Assembly (NCBI RefSeq): GCF_000949455.1 | Contig: NZ_JXXK01000035.1 | Span: 1 to 37,745, forward strand | Length of the DNA: 37,745 bases | Direction: 5' to 3' | Origin: Ruthenibacterium lactatiformans | GTDB taxonomy: Bacteria; Bacillota; Clostridia; Oscillospirales; Ruminococcaceae | In this document: positions 16,468-24,721 of the stretch, in pieces | How the letters are laid out: each line of letters opens with the position of its first letter | Position numbering within the stretch: position 1 is the stretch's first letter | Position numbers and translations under genes: made by a program | The notes under the pieces: generated by a model | Told to the model about the DNA's origin: nothing | Databases searched by the model: none | What the model saw: the letters and a program-made list of their open reading frames with translations, nothing else

Positions 16468-17628
16468 TCAATGGATATCGGGTTGCCCTAGCGCTTTATT
16501 TACGAGAATACGAAGGGTACTACGTGAACTCTGAAGGCGTCCGGCAAGAATATCCTGTTCTGTAAAACGAGCCATAAGGATTTCTCGCTTTGTAACGCGC
16601 TGATGGTCATAAGTCACATAGATGTATCCGTCGTCGGCTTCTTTTGCATCGGGATAAGAGACTTCATCTCGTTCATCCAGTAGTAGTGTGTAGGGCCAGG
16701 TTGCACCGTCATCCTCGCTGAGCATGGCTGTCAGATGGCTGCGGCCTTTCCAACGTTTTACGTTGCCCTGGCGCATGATATCATCCAGATCGATGCGATG
16801 GCTGAATTTGTAGTGATTGATCATAAGAAGGCGTCCCGAGGACAGGCGACGGATAAAAAAGCGGGAACAGGGGCCGTCGATATGGCTTTTCTGACCGGGG
16901 GACCATGTGCGGCCGCCGTCAGAAGAGAAACTTTCTCCAATGCCATCGAATGTACGCACTAGCATCCACAGTGTACCGTCGCGTTTTTCTACCAACATAT
17001 GCTCGTCAAAGCTGCGGGCAGGAACATCTGCATGCCCCCGCAGAGTGATGGTGCGCCCTTCGTCGATGGAGGCATATACGTTAGAGAACTGTTCGTTCTC
17101 CAGCCCGTGGCGTTCGGTGGGAGCACTACCGCTGTCATCTCGCCAGATAGCACAGGGAAACAGCCATTCGTTTCTGCTGGTGACGAGCGGTTTATTCATC
17201 ATGATCCCATTGGCGATACGCCGAGGAGCAGACCACTGTGGGACATCGGCATCGGGCTGTTCACAGATTGCAGCCCAAACACCGCTGCGTCCATCATTGA
17301 AGCCGCGCGCTTGGGCATAAGTCATCCAAAGCCTGCCCAAAGGGTCTATCCAAAGGTTGGGGTCATAGATGCGACATGAAGGGTCAGGGTGCTCCACGAC
17401 AGCAGCGCAGGAACGGAACGTCTTACCTTGATCATCGCTGATACAAAGGATCATAATATTGCCGCCGACCTCTGCATCCTGACCGGAATAGAAGTTGACG
17501 AAGATGCGACCGTGGCTGGTCACTTCGATGGAGGGAATTCCTTGCCAGCGTCGATAGGTGTCTTTGAAACGTTCTTCATTCGGTTGGATAAAGATATGGG
17601 CGGGAGCAAGGGCGGGGTCATTTCTCAT
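16468..17628 (-). CDS. Sialidase-family BNR-repeat protein, not secreted
   Basis: This is a protein of 386 residues from the ATG at 17628, which has GGAGG eight bases upstream. Asp-box (BNR) motifs are visible as SDDQGKTF, SSDGGRTW and SEDDGATW, placing it in the six-bladed propeller sialidase clan (BNR_2 type). A QGIPSIEV segment sits where sialidases have the arginine-containing RIP motif, so a true exo-sialidase activity is doubtful. No signal peptide is present, so it should act in the cytoplasm. It is divergent from the amidohydrolase operon, with a matching operator, and converges with the peptidase gene (9 bases apart). Its substrate is unknown. Confidence 0.75.
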   Translation of the reverse strand: MRNDPALAPAHIFIQPNEERFKDTYRRWQGIPSIEVTSHGRIFVNFYSGQDAEVGGNIMILCISDDQGKTFRSCAAVVEHPDPSCRIYDPNLWIDPLGRLWMTYAQARGFNDGRSGVWAAICEQPDADVPQWSAPRRIANGIMMNKPLVTSRNEWLFPCAIWRDDSGSAPTERHGLENEQFSNVYASIDEGRTITLRGHADVPARSFDEHMLVEKRDGTLWMLVRTFDGIGESFSSDGGRTWSPGQKSHIDGPCSRFFIRRLSSGRLLMINHYKFSHRIDLDDIMRQGNVKRWKGRSHLTAMLSEDDGATWPYTLLLDERDEVSYPDAKEADDGYIYVTYDHQRVTKREILMARFTEQDILAGRLQSSRSTLRILVNKALGQPDIH

Positions 17629-17679
17629 TGTTGTTACCTCCTGTAATAATATGAAATACATAATATTTCTCAAATGCGG

Positions 17680-17694
17680 CTAATCACAAATGAG
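17680..17694 (-). promoter_or_regulatory. Palindromic operator O1 (sialidase side)
   Basis: CTAATCACAAATGAG is a 5-N5-5 palindrome with one mismatch and, read on the other strand, matches O2 (17942-17956) at 14 of 15 bases. It lies at about +1 to +16 of the predicted sialidase promoter. Bound repressor there would block transcription. Confidence 0.65.
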
Positions 17695-17701
17695 TAGTTA
17701 A

Positions 17702-17730
17702 AGCGTAGCATAAACTTTTTCTGGCGTCAA
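17702..17730 (-). promoter_or_regulatory. Promoter of the sialidase-like gene
   Basis: On the minus strand TTGACG (17730-17725) and TACGCT (17707-17702) are separated by 17 bases. The start would be near 17695, next to operator O1. The -10 is imperfect, but spacing and position are good. Confidence 0.55.
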
Positions 17731-17896
17731 GCATTGAAGAGAAGGCTTCTGCTTTTTCTGTTGAGGTCGTTAAAAAACGCACAATTTGGCCAATAATAAA
17801 ATTAAGATTTAATAAAAATATGTATAAATATTATCGGATAGTTGAACAAAAAACTTGTCAAAGCTTTAGTACAATAGCAGAAAAATGAGAGAGACA

Positions 17897-17925
17897 TTGA
17901 CTTTCAAGAGATAAACTATTAAAAT
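17897..17925 (+). promoter_or_regulatory. Promoter of the amidohydrolase-transporter operon
   Basis: TTGACT (17897-17902), 17 bases, TAAAAT (17920-17925). Transcription would begin near 17932 and run into operator O2 within about ten bases. The 17731-17896 stretch between the two promoters is AT-rich (for example around 17770-17840) and holds nothing else I recognise. Confidence 0.7.
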
Positions 17926-17941
17926 TTGATTGTCAAGACTG

Positions 17942-17956
17942 CTCATTTGTGATGAG
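17942..17956 (+). promoter_or_regulatory. Palindromic operator O2 (operon side)
   Basis: CTCATTTGTGATGAG is a perfect 5-N5-5 palindrome; including the next base on each side it becomes GCTCAT-N5-ATGAGC. It lies at about +10 to +25 of the operon promoter and is the near-perfect inverted copy of O1. The likely ligand is the FCD regulator at 29405, an inference from co-location. Confidence 0.7.
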
Positions 17957-17985
17957 CTGTTAGACGAAAAGGAGTGGAACGCAAA

Positions 17986-19353
17986 ATGCTTTTTGAAAAA
18001 AAACTGTTTACGGGCGCAAAGCTGGTGTTGCCAGACAGAGTGTTGGAGGCCTCTCTTGCAACGCGGGCAGGCGTGATTGAAGGCATCCTGCAACCCGGGG
18101 TGAAACTTCCAGGTTATGAAGAAATAGATGTAACAGGCAAAATTCTGTTTCCCGGCCTTGTTGATCCTCATGTACATATGTGGGACCCATCGCCGCTCAA
18201 TTATCGAGAGGATTGGGTATGCGGCTCGCAGTGCGCTGCTTCGGGTGGCATCACCACAATTGTGGATATGCCGCTGAGCGTGCCGCCTGTGGTGGATCAT
18301 GAGGGATTTGTTTTGAAACGAAACGTAGCCGAACAGGCTTCATGTGTGGATTTTGCTTTTTGGGGCGGGTTGACACCAGGTTGTGTGGATTCGCTGGCCG
18401 AGTTGGATGCACTGGGATGTGTGGCATATAAGGGCTTCATGAGCTTTGCAAACCCGGATTATCCGCAGATCACAGACGGATATCTGGTGCGCGGTATGCG
18501 AAATGCCGCAGCGTTTGGTGGGCTGATCGGTGTACACGCGGAGAATGCGGAGATCGCTGATTTTGGAAGCCGGGAGATGGCAGCCCGCCTTGGAGCAGAC
18601 CCGACCCTGCACGACGAAGCGCGCCCCTGGTGGGCGGAGCTGGAGGCGATCCAGCGGGCGGTCCTGCTGGCCCGGGTCACAGGTGCACGGCTGTATATTT
18701 GCCATATGACCATCACGCAAGGGGCTGCGTTCCTCAAAAAGGCGAAAAGTGATGGAGTGGACGTAACGGTGGAGACATGCCCGCACTATCTTCTGTTCGA
18801 CAAAACAATACTGCGAGAAAAAGGCCCTTATGCAAAGTGTAACCCGCCGATGCGAAGCAGAGAAAATGTGGATGCACTGTGGGAGTATGTGTTCGATGGC
18901 ACCATTGACACGCTTGGCTCCGACCACGGGCCCTATGCTGACGAAGAAAAGGTGAAGCATGGCAATTTTTTCAAAGAATATTCCGGTTTTGGCGGATATG
19001 ATGCAATGCTGGCGGGGATGCTCACCGAGGGAGTCCATAAGCGCGGCTTGCCGCTGGAACGACTGGCGGCCCTAACATCGGGAAATCCAGCGCGGGTGAT
19101 GGGGCTCGCTCCCCGGAAAGGGTCACTCCTGCCGGGAACAGATGCGGATATCGCTGTGGTGGATCTGGATGCTGAATGGGTGTTCGATGGAACAAAAAGT
19201 CTTTCCAAGACAAAGAGTAGCCACAATATCTATCATGGGTCACACCTTAAAGGAAAGGTGGAACAGACATGGGTGCGGGGTGAACTGATCTATGACCATG
19301 GTACGATCAAGGCCGCAAGAGGGTATGGGCGGTTTGTAGCAAAGCAAAAGTGA
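17986..19353 (+). CDS. Allantoinase/hydantoinase-like cyclic amidohydrolase
   Basis: This is a protein of 455 residues from the ATG at 17986 (AAAGGAG at 17968-17974). It belongs to the dihydroorotase/allantoinase/dihydropyrimidinase group. Metal ligands are all visible: H62-V-H64 (DPHVHMW), the lysine expected to be carboxylated K149 (AYKGFM), H184 (VHAEN), a histidine near 240 (ICHMT) and D313 (GSDHGPY). ETCPHYLLFDK and GLAPRKGSLLPGTDADIAVVD are family hallmarks. It should open a cyclic amide or ureide ring in the cytoplasm. FWGGLTPG and DMPLS are closer to allantoinase than to dihydropyrimidinase, but no other allantoin genes are nearby. First gene of the operon. Confidence 0.87.
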   Translation: MLFEKKLFTGAKLVLPDRVLEASLATRAGVIEGILQPGVKLPGYEEIDVTGKILFPGLVDPHVHMWDPSPLNYREDWVCGSQCAASGGITTIVDMPLSVPPVVDHEGFVLKRNVAEQASCVDFAFWGGLTPGCVDSLAELDALGCVAYKGFMSFANPDYPQITDGYLVRGMRNAAAFGGLIGVHAENAEIADFGSREMAARLGADPTLHDEARPWWAELEAIQRAVLLARVTGARLYICHMTITQGAAFLKKAKSDGVDVTVETCPHYLLFDKTILREKGPYAKCNPPMRSRENVDALWEYVFDGTIDTLGSDHGPYADEEKVKHGNFFKEYSGFGGYDAMLAGMLTEGVHKRGLPLERLAALTSGNPARVMGLAPRKGSLLPGTDADIAVVDLDAEWVFDGTKSLSKTKSSHNIYHGSHLKGKVEQTWVRGELIYDHGTIKAARGYGRFVAKQK

Positions 19354-19367
19354 CGGAGGTGGAAGAA

Positions 19368-20144
19368 ATGCAGCAACAGCCATTACGAGCCCGTGAGGTC
19401 ACTATGGGAGGGATCAGAGTCTCACAGGTCGCGTTTGGAACAGAGCATCTTAATCAATATTTCCCGGCGTTTGGCGGACAGATTTTGCGGGATGCCGCTG
19501 TGCAGAACAATGTTTTTTTCTGGGATACGGACAATTGTTATGGAAGCCAGCCCACAGTGGCGGCAGGAATAAAGCTGTTGGAACGGGAAAAGGTTGTGGT
19601 CACCAGCAAGACGTATGCCAATACACAGAAGGAAGCGCGTGAGAGCGTGATGCGTATTCTGCACGATCTGGATACTCCCTACCTCGACTTTTGCCTTCTG
19701 CACGGTGTGGAGGACGGACAACTGGCGGCAAAAATGCCGGCGCTGGCAGAACTGAGGCGCATGAAGGACCAAGGCCTCATTCGGCAGATTGGCCTTTCCA
19801 CGCACTGCCCACAGGTGGCTTGGGATGCCAGCGATGTTGAGGGGATCGAGGTGTTATGTGTCACCTTTAACCGGGACGGATCCCGCATTATGAATGGAAA
19901 TCTGGATGGAATGGTGCGCGCCCTGCATAAGGCGCACAATCTGCGCGGAAAGGGGACCTATGTGATTAAAACACTGGGCAGGGGCGATCTTGTGTATGAT
20001 ATCCGTGCGGCGCTGGAATGGGTTCTGGATCACCACAATTGTATCGATGTTTACAATATTGGATATGCAAATCTGCGTGAACTCAGGCAGGATCTGCATA
20101 TCGTGAATGAATACTATGACCGCCTGGAGGAAGAAAGCGTATGA
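19368..20144 (+). CDS. Aldo/keto reductase family oxidoreductase
   Basis: This is a protein of 258 residues from the ATG at 19368 with GGAGGTG at 19354-19360. The AKR catalytic set is present in order: D and Y in FWDTDNCYGSQP, K in VVVTSKTY and H in LDFCLLHGVED. KDQGLIRQIGLSTHCP is the usual AKR strand-helix after the active site. It should reduce a carbonyl or oxidise an alcohol with NAD(P)H in the cytoplasm. It is slightly shorter than the usual 280-320. It sits between two amidohydrolase-family genes and overlaps the next start (ATGA), so it is likely one step of the same pathway. Confidence 0.82.
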   Translation: MQQQPLRAREVTMGGIRVSQVAFGTEHLNQYFPAFGGQILRDAAVQNNVFFWDTDNCYGSQPTVAAGIKLLEREKVVVTSKTYANTQKEARESVMRILHDLDTPYLDFCLLHGVEDGQLAAKMPALAELRRMKDQGLIRQIGLSTHCPQVAWDASDVEGIEVLCVTFNRDGSRIMNGNLDGMVRALHKAHNLRGKGTYVIKTLGRGDLVYDIRAALEWVLDHHNCIDVYNIGYANLRELRQDLHIVNEYYDRLEEESV

Positions 20145-21519
20145 GTCATCAGTTGCTGATTAAAGACTGCAGTTTGGTCACTTTCTTCAACGATGGATAC
20201 AATGCCATAAAAATTTTGGAGAACATCGATTTGCTGGTTGAGGACGGGACTATCCGGACGATGGATCGAAACATCGAGGCGGATTGTGAAACGATAGACG
20301 CAGAGGGAAAGTTGGCGGTACCCGGTTTTGTGAATGGGAGGAGCCGATGCCTTGCGTCAAAAATGACCAAGGCTATTGCAGAAGACCTCAAGTTTGATTT
20401 GTACGGCAATACGCCGCTGTATACAAGGGTAAATCCCTTTTTGAACATCGCACTGGAGATACTGGACGATGAACAGTTGGAAGGCCTTTTGGCGCTGGCG
20501 TTATACGAAGCCATAGACAGCGGAACAACGACGCTGTTTGAACACTGCTCACTGCGGGAGCTTCCGATATTTCTTGCGCAATGCGAAAAAGCGGGTATAC
20601 GTACTGTGGCGGCACCTATGCTCATGGATCGTTATACCTTCCCCACGGCAGATGCCTGGGGCATATTTGACGATGGACTGGAACCAGTTGATGAGGATGG
20701 TATCATTGCGGAGAACGTCCGGCTGGTGGAACAGTATATGCACAACGAGCGAGTGCGGGCTATCATAGGTTTAGGTTCTGCCGATACCGTGAAGGAGAGC
20801 CTGCTGCGTAAAGCGGCTGAAAAAGCCGCGCGTCTGGAATGCGGTTTAATGGTGCCGTTGAATGAGACACTGCATGAACGTGAAGTTTGTCAGACACGTT
20901 GGGGCCTTCTGCCTACAGAATTTTTGCATAAAAATCATGTGCTGCATCGGTATACACTGGCAGGAGGAAATCAATATACCAGCCACGCGGATCGCGTTAT
21001 CCTGAAACATACAGATACCCAGGCTGTGATCTGTCCGTTGCAAAGCATGCTGGATGCACAGACATCGCCATTTATCGACTTTTTGATCGATGATGTGCCA
21101 ACGATTGTCGGATCGGGTCGATGTTCTGTAGATATGACACAGCATATTTTTGCGGCGGTAGTCAATGGGAAGCTGGAGAGTGGAAAGCGGTATCAAATTC
21201 GCGCTCAAGATGCTTTTTACGCAGTGACTGTGGGGGGGGGCGTGCGATGCAGATGCCCATAGGGGAACTGGAAGTGGGCTGCAAAGCGGACATTATTTTG
21301 ATTGATCTGCACAGTCCTAAATTTCATCCTCTGGCAATGCCTGTTAAAGAACTGGTGTACAATCTGCGTGCGGAAGATGTATCCGATGTAATTATACAGG
21401 GAGAGATTCGCAAACGGAACGGCAGAGTGCTGGGGGCAGACCCTGAAAAGCTGGTAAAGGACGCCGAAGCGGCAATGGATTTGGTTTGGAAGCAGGCTCG
21501 GACCACGGGTGTGCTCTAA
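20141..21519 (+). pseudogene. Frameshifted amidohydrolase-superfamily protein lacking metal ligands
   Basis: Two frames join into one Atz/Trz/SsnA-like protein of about 459 residues. The first stops at 21262. The second continues AMQMPIGELEVGCKADIILIDL, the expected C-terminal part. The break is at nine G (21232-21240); ten G would restore AVTVGGGRAMQM. The key residues are odd: where PGFVNxHxH is expected it reads PGFVNGRSRCL, the HxHxxET site reads PLNET, and the GTD site reads GSGR. Thus HxH and the aspartate are absent in the sequence before the frameshift, suggesting a non-catalytic homologue. It overlaps the reductase stop and is cotranscribed with the transporter. Confidence 0.7.
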
Positions 21520-21546
21520 AATTAAGAAATGGAAGGTGAAAAGAAA

Positions 21547-22767
21547 ATGAAGCGAGCAATCAGCATTTTTCTGGTATTGGTGCTCATGTTTTCCCTGTGC
21601 CTGACCGGATGTAACGGCACTACATCCACCGCAGGCGGCAGCCAAGCCACAGCAAGCGGTGCGGCGCCGAGCGGTGAGCCCATTCGGATCGGGTTCGAGG
21701 GATGGTCATCCGGGGCAGACGCTTACATGGGCCAAGTGGCCGAAGCGATTTTACAGGATTATATCGATGATGTAAATGCGAATGGCGGCTGGCTGGGGCG
21801 TCCTGTAGAACTGGTAGCATACGATATTTCAAAGGATTTTTCGGAATCCATCAACGCTACCAACCGGCTTATCAATCAGGACAAAGTCGTTGCGATCATT
21901 GGACCGGACGGGAGTCCGTTCGCCATCCCTCTGGGCGATATCGTGGCGGAGGCAAAGGTGCCGCTGCTCCCCTATGGATCAAACTCTCTGGTAACGGTGA
22001 ATGAGGACGGCAGTGTGAAGCCATATGTGTTCCGTGCCTGCCCAGTGGATTCTGACAGCGCTTCCGTGCTGGCTGCATATGCTTATAAGGAGATGGGCGT
22101 ACGCAAGGTGGCGACACTCGTAGAGACAACCAATGCCTACTGTGTGGGCATGGCTGACGCATTCACCAAAGCGTTTACAGAGTTGGGCGGCGAGATCGTC
22201 GCCGAAGAGAGCTATCCAGTAGAGGAAATTGAATTTCGTGCGCAGCTGACAAAACTGGCGGCGGCAGAGCCTGAGTATATTTTCATGCCGGCGGCTGCCT
22301 ATAAAGAAGTGGGGAATGCAGCAAAACAGTTGAGCGAGCTGGGCTATGCCGATTCCATTAAGATTATGGGAACGGACGGATGGTATATTCCCGAACTGAT
22401 GGGTGTGGCGGGTGCAGAGCTGGAGGGCGCTACGCTGATTATCGGAGCCGACATGTCGGATCCGCAGTTCGAACCGATTATCGACGCATATAACGAGAAG
22501 CACGGCGACTTGAATATGGAACTTCATATTTATGCCTTGTATGCACTGAATGCGCTTCAGTTCATTGAAAACGCTATCCTCACAGCAGGTTCCACAGACG
22601 GTGAAGCTATGCGCGATGCTCTGGAAAACACGAAGGAATTGGAAGTATCCACGGGCGGCAGGTGGACGATGGATCCTGCCACACACAATCCGAAAGGATC
22701 AGAGTTCAGTATCGTTCAAGTCTCGAACAGTGAGTTCAAGACAATCACGAAATATTCACTCGAATAA
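21547..22767 (+). CDS. ABC transporter substrate-binding lipoprotein, Liv/amide type
   Basis: This is a protein of 406 residues from the ATG at 21547 (GGAAGGTG upstream). A lipoprotein signal peptide ends in the lipobox LTGC (cysteine near residue 21), followed by a Ser/Thr/Gly-rich linker. The mature part is a type I periplasmic-binding fold (IRIGFEGWSSG, VVAIIGPDGSPFAIPLGDIV, VRKVATLVETTNAYCVGMADAF). Family members bind branched-chain amino acids, urea or short amides. With amidohydrolases on both sides, an amide- or ureide-type ligand is more likely than leucine, but this is inferred. It is followed by a hairpin, common after binding-protein genes. Confidence 0.88.
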   Translation: MKRAISIFLVLVLMFSLCLTGCNGTTSTAGGSQATASGAAPSGEPIRIGFEGWSSGADAYMGQVAEAILQDYIDDVNANGGWLGRPVELVAYDISKDFSESINATNRLINQDKVVAIIGPDGSPFAIPLGDIVAEAKVPLLPYGSNSLVTVNEDGSVKPYVFRACPVDSDSASVLAAYAYKEMGVRKVATLVETTNAYCVGMADAFTKAFTELGGEIVAEESYPVEEIEFRAQLTKLAAAEPEYIFMPAAAYKEVGNAAKQLSELGYADSIKIMGTDGWYIPELMGVAGAELEGATLIIGADMSDPQFEPIIDAYNEKHGDLNMELHIYALYALNALQFIENAILTAGSTDGEAMRDALENTKELEVSTGGRWTMDPATHNPKGSEFSIVQVSNSEFKTITKYSLE

Positions 22768-22800
22768 AATCGATACATTGCGCAGCTTCTGGATAATGGT

Positions 22801-22839
22801 GGGGAGGCGAGTACGGATAGGCCGAGGTCTCGCCTCCCC
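22801..22839 (+). terminator. Hairpin between binding-protein and permease genes
   Basis: GGGGAGGCGAG (22801-22811) and CTCGCCTCCCC (22829-22839) pair perfectly over 11 bp. No T-run follows at once, so it probably attenuates or protects the upstream mRNA, giving more binding protein than permease. Confidence 0.6.
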
Positions 22840-22937
22840 GCTCTGTGTTTCAGCATAAGCTCTTTCTGTTTTTTGATAGACCGGTATTGTCGACGGCAGC
22901 TGGTAAGAAAAAGACAGATGATATTGGAGGGATTACG

Positions 22938-23816
22938 ATGGCGATGTTCCTGCAACAGCTGGTTACGGGCCTTTCGATCGGGAGTGTATACGCGCTTTTG
23001 GCTGTTGGCTATGCACTGATCTACAGCATTTTTGATTTTACGAACTTTGCCTTTGGTGCGCTGATGATGATCGGTACCTACGCGGCCTTTTTTTCAATTT
23101 CATTGGTGAATTTTCCGTTGTTCGCTGCGGTGGTGTTGGCTATGGCTGTTACTGCGGTGGCCTCTGTGCTGGTTGAGCTGGTTGCTTACCGTACCATGCG
23201 TGCTAAAAAGGCTTCTCGTCTCTATCTGATGATTACGGCAATGGGAGTCAATATTTTTTTGCAGAATCTGGCGATACAGCTCATCGGCGGCGGCGTAAAA
23301 GCGTTTCCGTCCGATTGGGCAAAGGAAACGATGACCCTGGGGCACATTACGGTGCCGCGTTCCGACGTGCTCGCGGCCGTTGCATCGTGCTTGATGCTGG
23401 TGTGTCTATGGCTGTTTTTGTATAAAACCCGTTTGGGGCTCGGAATTCGGGCCAGCGCCTATGATACTCGCACAGCGGGGCTGATGGGGCTGAATGTCAA
23501 CATGATCTCGCTGCTCGTGTTTGCCATTTCGGGTATCACGGCTGGTCTGGCGGGAGTTTTTTACGGGATGAAATATACAGTGTATCCAGCGATGGGTTCT
23601 GTGTCGAACAAAGCCTTCATCGCTGCTGTGATCGGCGGGTTAGGGAGCCTGCCGGGCGCTGTGATCGGAGGAGTCCTGCTGGGGCTTTTGGAAACGCTTG
23701 TATCCTCGTATGTTTCCACTACGTTCCGAGATCTGTTCTCATATAGTGCGCTCATCGTGGTGCTGCTGTTCATGCCGAACGGCCTTCTTGGAAAAAATGC
23801 ACAGGATAAGCTGTGA
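22938..23816 (+). CDS. Branched-chain-type ABC transporter permease (LivH family)
   Basis: This is a protein of 292 residues from the ATG at 22938 (GGAGG at 22926-22930). About eight hydrophobic helices. LivH hallmarks: GLSIGSVYALLAVGYALIYS, DFTNFAFGALMMIGTY near the start, LGIRASAYDTRTAGLMGLNV in the middle, and FIAAVIGGLGSLPGAVIGG near the end. It forms the membrane channel with the LivM-type protein encoded 22 bases downstream. Confidence 0.93.
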   Translation: MAMFLQQLVTGLSIGSVYALLAVGYALIYSIFDFTNFAFGALMMIGTYAAFFSISLVNFPLFAAVVLAMAVTAVASVLVELVAYRTMRAKKASRLYLMITAMGVNIFLQNLAIQLIGGGVKAFPSDWAKETMTLGHITVPRSDVLAAVASCLMLVCLWLFLYKTRLGLGIRASAYDTRTAGLMGLNVNMISLLVFAISGITAGLAGVFYGMKYTVYPAMGSVSNKAFIAAVIGGLGSLPGAVIGGVLLGLLETLVSSYVSTTFRDLFSYSALIVVLLFMPNGLLGKNAQDKL

Positions 23817-23838
23817 TAGAAGGAAAGGAGGAGCAAAT

Positions 23839-24720
23839 GTGGGCTATTTACAAGGAATACTAATTTTAATAAGCATCAACATTGTTGCAGTATGCGGTGT
23901 GATTATTTTAACAGGATACACCGGTTTGTTTTCGCTGGGGCATGCGGGCTTTGTGAGCATCGGGGCATATTTTTCCGCCGTTCTTTGCAAAGATTTTGGT
24001 GTGCCGTTCATCCTGGCAATGGTTCTGGGCGGTTTGGTTGCAGCGCTCAGCAGCGTCATCGTGGGGTATCCCACTCTCCGCGGCAAGTTGAAGGGTGACT
24101 ATTTTGCAATTGCGATGATGGGGTTTGCGGAGGCGATCCGCCTGTTGTTCAGCAATATTTACCCATATTTCAACGGTGCTCTGGGGCTGTCGGGCATCCC
24201 GAAGAAGATCACTCTGGGTAATGCGCTCTTGTTTGCCGCCGTTGTGATATTTTTTACTTATCAGTATGTGCACTCACAACATGGCCGTCTTGCGCTTTCA
24301 ATCCGTGAACAGGAGGTGGCTGCAGAGCTGATCGGTGTGAATGTGACGAAGGAGAAGATGAAATCTTTGATGATCAGCGCATTCCTATGCGGTGTGTCCG
24401 GCGGGATGACGGCATTCTATTACACATATATGACCCCTAACACATTTAGTGCTGAGGTGTCCAATAATATGCTGTCTGCGGTGGTATTTGGGGGCATGGG
24501 CTCTATTTCTGGCCCTGTGATCGCGAGCGCGATACTGACGGCGATACCAGAAGTTCTGCGCGCTGTTGCCAGATGGCGCTTGGTGATCTATGGCCTGCTG
24601 ATGGTAGTGGTCATGCTGTTCAGACCCGAGGGTTTGCTGGGCAACAGGGAACTTTCACTGTATCCCTTAATCAAAAAATACAAAGAAAAAAAGGCTGGCG
24701 CCAAAAAGGGGGAACGGTAA
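23839..24720 (+). CDS. Branched-chain-type ABC transporter permease (LivM family)
   Basis: This is a protein of 293 residues from a GTG at 23839 behind AAAGGAGGAG. LivM hallmarks are present: LTGYTGLFSLGHAGFVSIGAY, TLRGKLKGDYFAIAMMGFAE, SIREQEVAAELIGVNVTKEK and VVFGGMGSISGPVIAS, ending in RPEGLLG. The C-terminal tail is short and basic. It pairs with the LivH-type permease. The next gene starts one base after its stop. Confidence 0.93.
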   Translation: MGYLQGILILISINIVAVCGVIILTGYTGLFSLGHAGFVSIGAYFSAVLCKDFGVPFILAMVLGGLVAALSSVIVGYPTLRGKLKGDYFAIAMMGFAEAIRLLFSNIYPYFNGALGLSGIPKKITLGNALLFAAVVIFFTYQYVHSQHGRLALSIREQEVAAELIGVNVTKEKMKSLMISAFLCGVSGGMTAFYYTYMTPNTFSAEVSNNMLSAVVFGGMGSISGPVIASAILTAIPEVLRAVARWRLVIYGLLMVVVMLFRPEGLLGNRELSLYPLIKKYKEKKAGAKKGER

Positions 24721-24721
24721 A

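Noticed and set aside
17842..17875. Promoter with TACAAT at 17870-17875
   Set aside because: No -35 element at proper spacing; the TTGACT/TAAAAT pair at 17897-17925 is much better.
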